Of a stretch of DNA of 11,381 nt, positions 6,962 to 11,381 are shown piece by piece (position 1 is the stretch's first letter; each line of letters starts with the position of its first letter). The notes beneath the pieces are model-generated. The model had not been told where the DNA came from. It saw only the letters and a list, made by a program, of their open reading frames with translations, and ran no database searches. The translations under genes were made by a program, and so were the position numbers. This DNA comes from Desulfurococcales archaeon (GTDB lineage Archaea; Thermoproteota; Thermoprotei_A; Sulfolobales; Desulfurococcaceae): assembly GCA_027064845.1 (NCBI GenBank), contig JAMOPC010000258.1, forward strand, positions 1 through 11,381. The letters run 5' to 3'.

Positions 6962-7395
6962 TCCAAGTAATCATCCAATCTCTTATTGCCAGCAACTATA
7001 GCTATTAGATCACTTAATCTATAGCTCTTTGTCAATAGTTCCTTGTCTACCTTGTAATTATTCCTACGTGTCTTTACCAAATTATCGATCTTAAGAAATC
7101 TCCACTCACCTGATCCAATAATTTTTACTGCTATAAATCCCTCTCCTCCAGACCTCTTGATAAATTCTTTTAGTTTTTGAACCTGATGCGCAGGAATGTA
7201 AATAGGTTTCTCACCATGAGTTGTTTTTACCTCAATGGCTAGTACATATCCATTCTTAATGGCTACAATATCTGGGTACACTATCCTTTTAGTCTTAGAA
7301 CCGCTTGCAGGTGCTCTTATAACAGCGAATCCCTTTCTCCAAAGCTTTACAGCTAATTCTCTCTCATGAGCAAATCCTATTCTCCTATTTCTCAA
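6958..7395 (-). CDS. hjc: Archaeal Holliday junction resolvase Hjc
   Basis: From the TTG at 7395 the protein has 145 residues, close to the 143 of Sulfolobus Hjc. The archaeal resolvase pattern is complete: HERE (E11), FAVIRAPASGS (23-33), PDIVA (D42), IEVKTT (E55, K57), a YIPAHQ helix start, and a WRFLKI strand. E11, S33, D42, E55 and K57 fall at nearly the same positions as the catalytic residues of the Sulfolobus enzyme, which supports this start. The frame stays open upstream to another TTG at 7449, but that would add an 18-residue hydrophobic/aromatic extension with no counterpart in the family. Hjc is a homodimer that cuts four-way DNA junctions during recombination and fork restart. 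It converges on the ArsA-like operon and overlaps its last codon. Confidence 0.93.
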   Translation of the reverse strand: MRNRRIGFAHERELAVKLWRKGFAVIRAPASGSKTKRIVYPDIVAIKNGYVLAIEVKTTHGEKPIYIPAHQVQKLKEFIKRSGGEGFIAVKIIGSGEWRFLKIDNLVKTRRNNYKVDKELLTKSYRLSDLIAIVAGNKRLDDYLD

Positions 7396-7400
7396 TACAT

Positions 7401-7405
7401 ATCCC
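7401..7405 (-). promoter_or_regulatory. Ribosome-binding site supporting the short hjc start
   Basis: On the minus strand CAGGGAT places GGGAT 5 nt before the TTG at 7395. It is a modest Shine-Dalgarno but agrees with the family length and the positions of catalytic residues. Confidence 0.4.
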
Positions 7406-7454
7406 TGAAAAACATATGCATTTATCGAAAAACCATTATATCTAATCAAATACT

Positions 7455-7463
7455 AAAATATAA
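7455..7463. promoter_or_regulatory. Shared TATA-like element between hjc and the stalked phosphoesterase
   Basis: AAAATATAA (minus strand TTATATTTT) lies between the two divergent genes. Read on the plus strand it predicts a start near 7485, just before the GGAGAGGTG at 7484-7492 and the ATG at 7502. Read on the minus strand it predicts a start near 7433 and a leader of about 38 nt for hjc. Whether one or both strands use it cannot be told. Confidence 0.35.
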
Positions 7464-7501
7464 CTTAGTGTACTAGTTGATTAGGAGAGGTGTTCTATTA
7501 T

Positions 7502-9748
7502 ATGAAGAAAACTACTATAGTCTTCATACTCTTTGCATTAATAATAATGGTTAGCACAATATCACTAACAACTCCAGGGACAACAAGTCCTGCAACACCA
7601 GAACTACCTAATATAGATGAATATGTTACAGAACTACCGACAAGCAATATTGGTCCAGGAACACCTGCTATAGTATTCCCAGGAGATACATTCACAGTAG
7701 TATTTAAACAAGAATATGCACCGTCACAATTAAGCATGGGATATATATTTACAGTCAAGGTGGAGAACGACCGGATAACTACTTATAACTATACGGTAAC
7801 GATCAATAAGATCGACGATACACATTATAATGTAACAATACCAACAGATGCAACCGGAGGATTATATGACCTAGTCCTATATGGTTCAAATAAGTACGTA
7901 ATCCCTAGAAGTGTGTGGATAATAACAAGTATTGGAGACATACTAAACATAGTACATGTATCAGACCTACACTTCGGCACCGGATACCCGGATGAAACAA
8001 TTGGTAGATACAAGAGATTCGGCGGAATGATGCTGACACAGCTTCTCTCACCAGACTTGGTAATAGATACTGGTGACGAAGCAGATACACAAGCAACAAC
8101 ACAATATAAAGAATCTAGAGGTTATAGATATGCCTTCTTATACTCATTACCCGTCCTACTCAACCCTGGAAACCATGACTACCCCAACGAGAACTTCATA
8201 AAATACTATGGAACAGGCACCTGGTATAGACTCATAGGAAATAAGATACTCATCATAGCTTTGAACACCAGAGAATTTGGAACCCCCGACTGGTCGCAAT
8301 TAAAATGGACACAGACACTACTCGAGAAATACAAGAATATACCTATTAAGATAATACAGTTCCACCACCCAGTATTCTATTGGCAGGGGGAACTACATCT
8401 ATACTATAACTCAACAATATTCTATCAAGACCCACACAAAGTATCTAATAGCCCAGTTAGTTATTACTGGGGAGGAAATCTGACAGCATTAAGATACTTC
8501 TTAAAACTATGTGAAGACTACAATGTATCAATAGTATTCGCTGGACACATACATAGAGACCAGTTCGTAAAATATGTGTCAACAAGGACAAATACAACAA
8601 CCTACTTCATAACAACAACCACACTCGCCCACGGTACAGGAACATATAACGGATTGAACTACATACGCATAAACCTAAAGAACTTCAGCCTAGAATTCCC
8701 ATACAAATCACCATGGTTCGCCGGATTCGAGAATATTTCGAGAAACAGAGTATACAACTCAATACCCAACACAAGACCAGACCTAGTACCAGGCAACAGT
8801 AGATGGCCGCAAGTAGCAGACCACATGTACTACTATGGATTCATGATTAAAGCCAAGCACGCATACGTAATGCACTTAGAAAACTATGTACCAGGCCTAG
8901 ACCTTGAAAAAACAATACTAATAGCTCTTCCATGGGCTGGAGATACACTAGGATTAAAAGTAATAGAATCTAGTGGAGGAGCTGATGCCAGTATTAAGGA
9001 CTATAAATTCATAGATGGAAGAGCATATATAGCATTACATATCAAACTACCAGTGAACTCAAGTATGACATACGTATTATACAATGAGGAAGATAAGACC
9101 CCGCCAATAATAAAGTATAGTCTATCAATACCCAAGACTCCAACACTTAACAGGAAGAATAGCTTCTTCTTCAAGATATATGATGAAGAATGGGGACTAA
9201 AAGAAGTAAGTGCAAAAGTAATCATCAACGGTGAAGAAAAAGAAGTTGAAATAGTAAAGTATAGCGCAAACACTTATAGAATAGACTTATTAGTCAAAGG
9301 AACAGAACCTGTAACAGTAAAATTCATAATAACCGCAGTTGATTATGCAGGAAACACAGCTGAACAAACATTTGAAATAACAATATATCCAAAAGGATGG
9401 ACTCCGACAACGACCACAACTACAACTACGACCACTACTACAACAACTACAACTACGACAACGAGCACTACAACCACTAAAACAACCACAACCACGACGA
9501 CTACTACAACCACAACAACTACAACTACCATGACAACAACTACTCAGCCCACTACAACAACAACGACCACAACTACAACGAGTACAACCACAACGACAAG
9601 TCCAGCACAGACAACTACAACAACAACTACGACGACAACGCCTCAGCAAAACCAAACTATGACTATTGCTGTAGGAATAATAGTGTTCATACTAGTAGCT
9701 GTGTTGCTGTTCATAATAGCTAGGAAAGCTAGTGAGAGAAAGATGTGA
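7502..9748 (+). CDS. Cell-surface metallophosphoesterase with Ig-like domain, Thr stalk and C-terminal anchor
   Basis: This is a 748-aa protein exported by a signal peptide (residues 1 to about 22). A beta-rich domain (about 40-148) precedes a calcineurin-like phosphoesterase domain with its metal ligands: SDLH (D155, H157), DTGDEAD (D192), PGNHD (N224, H225), FHHP (H288, H289) and GHIH (H349, H351). A further region leads to an Ig-like beta domain (about 531-630, ending with VDYAGNTAEQTFEITIY as in cadherin or bacterial Ig folds). A 78-residue stalk (636-713) is 87% Thr, and a membrane helix (about 720-738) with a basic tail ends the protein. The product would project the enzyme above the membrane, probably through the S-layer, with an O-glycosylated stalk. 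The ATG at 7502 is chosen because GGAGAGGTG lies about 9 nt upstream; a GTG at 7490 lies inside that site. The substrate is unknown. Confidence 0.9.
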   Translation: MKKTTIVFILFALIIMVSTISLTTPGTTSPATPELPNIDEYVTELPTSNIGPGTPAIVFPGDTFTVVFKQEYAPSQLSMGYIFTVKVENDRITTYNYTVTINKIDDTHYNVTIPTDATGGLYDLVLYGSNKYVIPRSVWIITSIGDILNIVHVSDLHFGTGYPDETIGRYKRFGGMMLTQLLSPDLVIDTGDEADTQATTQYKESRGYRYAFLYSLPVLLNPGNHDYPNENFIKYYGTGTWYRLIGNKILIIALNTREFGTPDWSQLKWTQTLLEKYKNIPIKIIQFHHPVFYWQGELHLYYNSTIFYQDPHKVSNSPVSYYWGGNLTALRYFLKLCEDYNVSIVFAGHIHRDQFVKYVSTRTNTTTYFITTTTLAHGTGTYNGLNYIRINLKNFSLEFPYKSPWFAGFENISRNRVYNSIPNTRPDLVPGNSRWPQVADHMYYYGFMIKAKHAYVMHLENYVPGLDLEKTILIALPWAGDTLGLKVIESSGGADASIKDYKFIDGRAYIALHIKLPVNSSMTYVLYNEEDKTPPIIKYSLSIPKTPTLNRKNSFFFKIYDEEWGLKEVSAKVIINGEEKEVEIVKYSANTYRIDLLVKGTEPVTVKFIITAVDYAGNTAEQTFEITIYPKGWTPTTTTTTTTTTTTTTTTTTTSTTTTKTTTTTTTTTTTTTTTTMTTTTQPTTTTTTTTTTSTTTTTSPAQTTTTTTTTTTPQQNQTMTIAVGIIVFILVAVLLFIIARKASERKM
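9407..9640 (+). repeat. Thr-codon tract encoding a surface stalk
   Basis: The tract has 78 codons, 68 of them Thr, interrupted by single or few Ser, Lys, Met, Gln, Pro and Ala codons. All four Thr codons occur (ACA 29, ACT 18, ACG 12, ACC 9) with no regular unit, so this is compositional repetition of the protein and not a DNA microsatellite. Confidence 0.85.
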
Positions 9749-9765
9749 TTAATGTTTTGAAAAGG

Positions 9766-9794
9766 TTTTTAATAAAAAATATTTTTATTAAAAA
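9766..9794. terminator. A/T-only inverted repeat between convergent genes, likely two-way terminator
   Basis: TTTTTAATAAAAA (9766-9778) and TTTTTATTAAAAA (9782-9794) are exact 13-bp reverse complements with a 3-nt spacer. The element lies 18 nt past the phosphoesterase stop and 21 nt past the stop of the facing gene. It supplies T5 runs on both strands, enough for archaeal intrinsic termination of both transcripts. Confidence 0.6.
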
Positions 9795-9814
9795 TATCTT
9801 TGCCACCTTTTTAC

Positions 9815-11381
9815 TTATTTCTTAGCAAACCAAGCTATTAGGAATCCTATTATTAAGCCAATTATTGCTAGTATTATTGCAATTGTCCAGTCTGTTTGTA
9901 CTTGTGTTACAGTTGTTGTTGATACACTTGTTGATGTCACAGTTTCTGTCTTTGTCATGGTCTGGGTAATAGTTTGTGTTTGAGTAGCCGTTGAAGTCTG
10001 TGTTACAGTTTGTGTAACTGTCTCTGTAACTGTTTCCGTAACTGTTACTGTTGGTGTTACTATTGGCATTATTACTTCTCCCGTGGAGAGCTTAATACCA
10101 CCTACTTTTGCTGGTACTTTGTTTTCTACATCATAGCTCTTGAGGAGCTTATACTGTACATCTGGTGTTGGTGCTAGTAGGTCAATTACTTGCGGCATAA
10201 CACCTGCTAGAACTGCTTGTGGGTCTGCACCGCCGAAGGTCCATTCGCTCTTATCTACTTGTACTGGTCTTACCTTCATTGGTGCGAATCCATCATATCC
10301 AACAACTGCTACTACGAATACCCAGTCTTTAATGTTGGATACATCTGATAATAATGACTTTGATATCTTAGCCACGATTGTGTTTGGTTCTTGTGAGTCA
10401 ACATATACGTCAAAGCCTGGTTCTTTCTCTTCAATTGCTACAAGTTTATTATCAGCTGAGTATATTGCTGATTTCTGTCCATTGGGTACTGGTTCATCGC
10501 CCCATCCGGGAGCCATTAGTACTGCATAGTTCCATCCATGCCATATTTCTATGTTTAGTCCGAATGTTGTCTTGTTGAGCGGTAGTGATGTGTCAGTTGT
10601 CTTTATGTATACTTGTACATATTGTAGACAGAATCCGTTTGGTCCATTCCATGGATTGTCTCCCAGGTTCTTAACTGTTACTTTTAAGTATATGTTCTCA
10701 CCATCCTCATATACTCCAAACTTTACTAGGTCAAATACGCCTGGCTGGAAGACGTCGTTAGTTGGATACTCGATCGTGCCAATGCCCTTGTCGTCTTCCT
10801 CGGGATCGGATAGTTCTCCTATTAGTGATAGCTGTGGTGCTGGTGCTTTACCAATGTTTATTGCAAACCATCTAATCATGTTGATTAAGAATTGTGGCCC
10901 ATCTAGTTCTACTCCATGATACATTGGGCTAAACATTGGCTCATAGTCACCGTATGGTGATTCACCGCTTACTACTATGATGTTGTTTGAATCACTCCAG
11001 TACTCTGCTGCTACCATTACGAAGGTATGGTTACCTGTGCCTTGTCCATAGAATAATGGGTTGTAGACTAACGGTGTTGGTGGATTATTGTCTCCAATGT
11101 ATGCTGTGTTATAGCTCCATATGATCCTTATTAATCCATCGAATGTCTCGTTTACAGGGTCATGATAGTTACCGTTTTCATCAACCCATATGACTGCGTC
11201 AGGACCATGCATTAGTATTGGTTTGTTAATGTTGGCTGCTAATATGCTGGTGTAGAGTTCTGGAACATCATCTGGCATCATTCTGGTTAATACACGGTAG
11301 AATGCACCAGCATTGTGTATGTCATCGTATACTGCTGCTAGTTCTAATCTTAGCTTAGCACCTATGAATTCTAATAAGTCA
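9815..11381 (-). CDS. Stalked surface protein with glucodextranase-C-like domain, N-terminus cut by window edge
   Basis: The frame is open from the right edge, about 521 residues with the N terminus outside; an ATG pair near 11281 is internal, since coding sequence (…AFYRVLTR) continues upstream. The first part visible here (to about 10850) resembles a class I amidotransferase-like or DUF4350-like fold, with VVSGESP and FLINMIRWFA. Next (about 10830-10190) comes a beta-sandwich with the signature of the glucodextranase C-terminal/DOMON-like domain: GELSDPEEDDKGIG, YPTNDVFQPGVFDL, NPWNGPNGFCLQYVQ, and VVAVVGYDG. A Thr/Gln/Val/Glu stalk (about 10060-9893) and a C-terminal membrane helix ending WFAKK complete the anchor. 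Family members with this domain are often surface glycosidases or carbohydrate-binding proteins. No catalytic residues for glycan cleavage are visible, so binding or structural roles remain open. It is convergent with the stalked phosphoesterase. Confidence 0.82.
   Translation of the reverse strand, partial: DLLEFIGAKLRLELAAVYDDIHNAGAFYRVLTRMMPDDVPELYTSILAANINKPILMHGPDAVIWVDENGNYHDPVNETFDGLIRIIWSYNTAYIGDNNPPTPLVYNPLFYGQGTGNHTFVMVAAEYWSDSNNIIVVSGESPYGDYEPMFSPMYHGVELDGPQFLINMIRWFAINIGKAPAPQLSLIGELSDPEEDDKGIGTIEYPTNDVFQPGVFDLVKFGVYEDGENIYLKVTVKNLGDNPWNGPNGFCLQYVQVYIKTTDTSLPLNKTTFGLNIEIWHGWNYAVLMAPGWGDEPVPNGQKSAIYSADNKLVAIEEKEPGFDVYVDSQEPNTIVAKISKSLLSDVSNIKDWVFVVAVVGYDGFAPMKVRPVQVDKSEWTFGGADPQAVLAGVMPQVIDLLAPTPDVQYKLLKSYDVENKVPAKVGGIKLSTGEVIMPIVTPTVTVTETVTETVTQTVTQTSTATQTQTITQTMTKTETVTSTSVSTTTVTQVQTDWTIAIILAIIGLIIGFLIAWFAKK

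Noticed and set aside
7396..7449. Upstream TTG start of hjc adding 18 residues
   Set aside because: The extension has no counterpart in Hjc, and the TTG at 7395 has a nearby GGGAT and places the catalytic residues at the positions known from Sulfolobus Hjc.
9407..9640. Possible microsatellite or CRISPR-like repeat
   Set aside because: There is no regular unit or spacer structure, and codon use is mixed while the amino acid is constant, so it is a protein-level stalk.
9290..9655. Cys-rich and Val-rich open frames on the minus strand
   Set aside because: They are antisense readings of the Thr-codon tract (ACN read backwards gives NGT). The plus-strand frame has a signal peptide, enzyme motifs and an anchor, so these are shadows.
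10140..10919. Plus-strand open frames opposite the right-edge surface protein
   Set aside because: They are antisense to a frame with clear domain, stalk and membrane anchor, and show no motif or promoter of their own.

Overview
The window is about 11.4 kb of AT-rich, gene-dense archaeal DNA. Several features point to a hyperthermophilic crenarchaeon of the Desulfurococcales, perhaps Staphylothermus-like. These are the PINA-type PIN-ATPase, an archaeal Hjc resolvase, TATA-box promoters about 26 bp from likely transcription starts, frequent TTG starts with GGTG/GAGG ribosome-binding sites, and secreted proteins with Thr-rich stalks and a C-terminal membrane anchor. The genus is an inference from protein style and base composition; no rRNA or other taxonomic marker is present.

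Layout, left to right: (1) a left-edge partial gene on the minus strand for a secreted metallophosphoesterase; (2) divergent from it, a plus-strand PIN-ATPase-KH protein of the PINA type; (3) a plus-strand CstA-family carbon starvation/peptide or pyruvate transporter; (4) a compact plus-strand three-gene unit: a 91-aa protein of unknown function, an ArsA/Get3-like ATPase, and a 216-aa basic protein with one N-terminal membrane segment; (5) hjc on the minus strand, whose stop codon overlaps that of the 216-aa gene; (6) divergent from hjc, a large secreted and membrane-anchored metallophosphoesterase with an Ig-like domain and a 78-residue Thr stalk; (7) converging on it from the right edge, a second stalked surface protein with a glucodextranase-C-like domain, whose N terminus lies outside the window.

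Three themes run through the region. The first is DNA recombination: PINA and Hjc are known partners in Sulfolobales and lie about 4 kb apart here. The second is the cell surface: two extracellular phosphoesterases, a stalked carbohydrate-type surface protein and a nutrient transporter. The third is the uncharacterised ArsA-like operon, a soluble P-loop ATPase flanked by a small protein and a membrane-tethered protein. It is the best candidate for an undescribed system.

No tRNA, rRNA, CRISPR array, insertion sequence or attachment site was seen. No gene-free stretch exceeds 300 bases; the longest is 2801-3016 (216 bp), which holds a perfect 17-nt palindrome, T-runs and the presumed cstA promoter.
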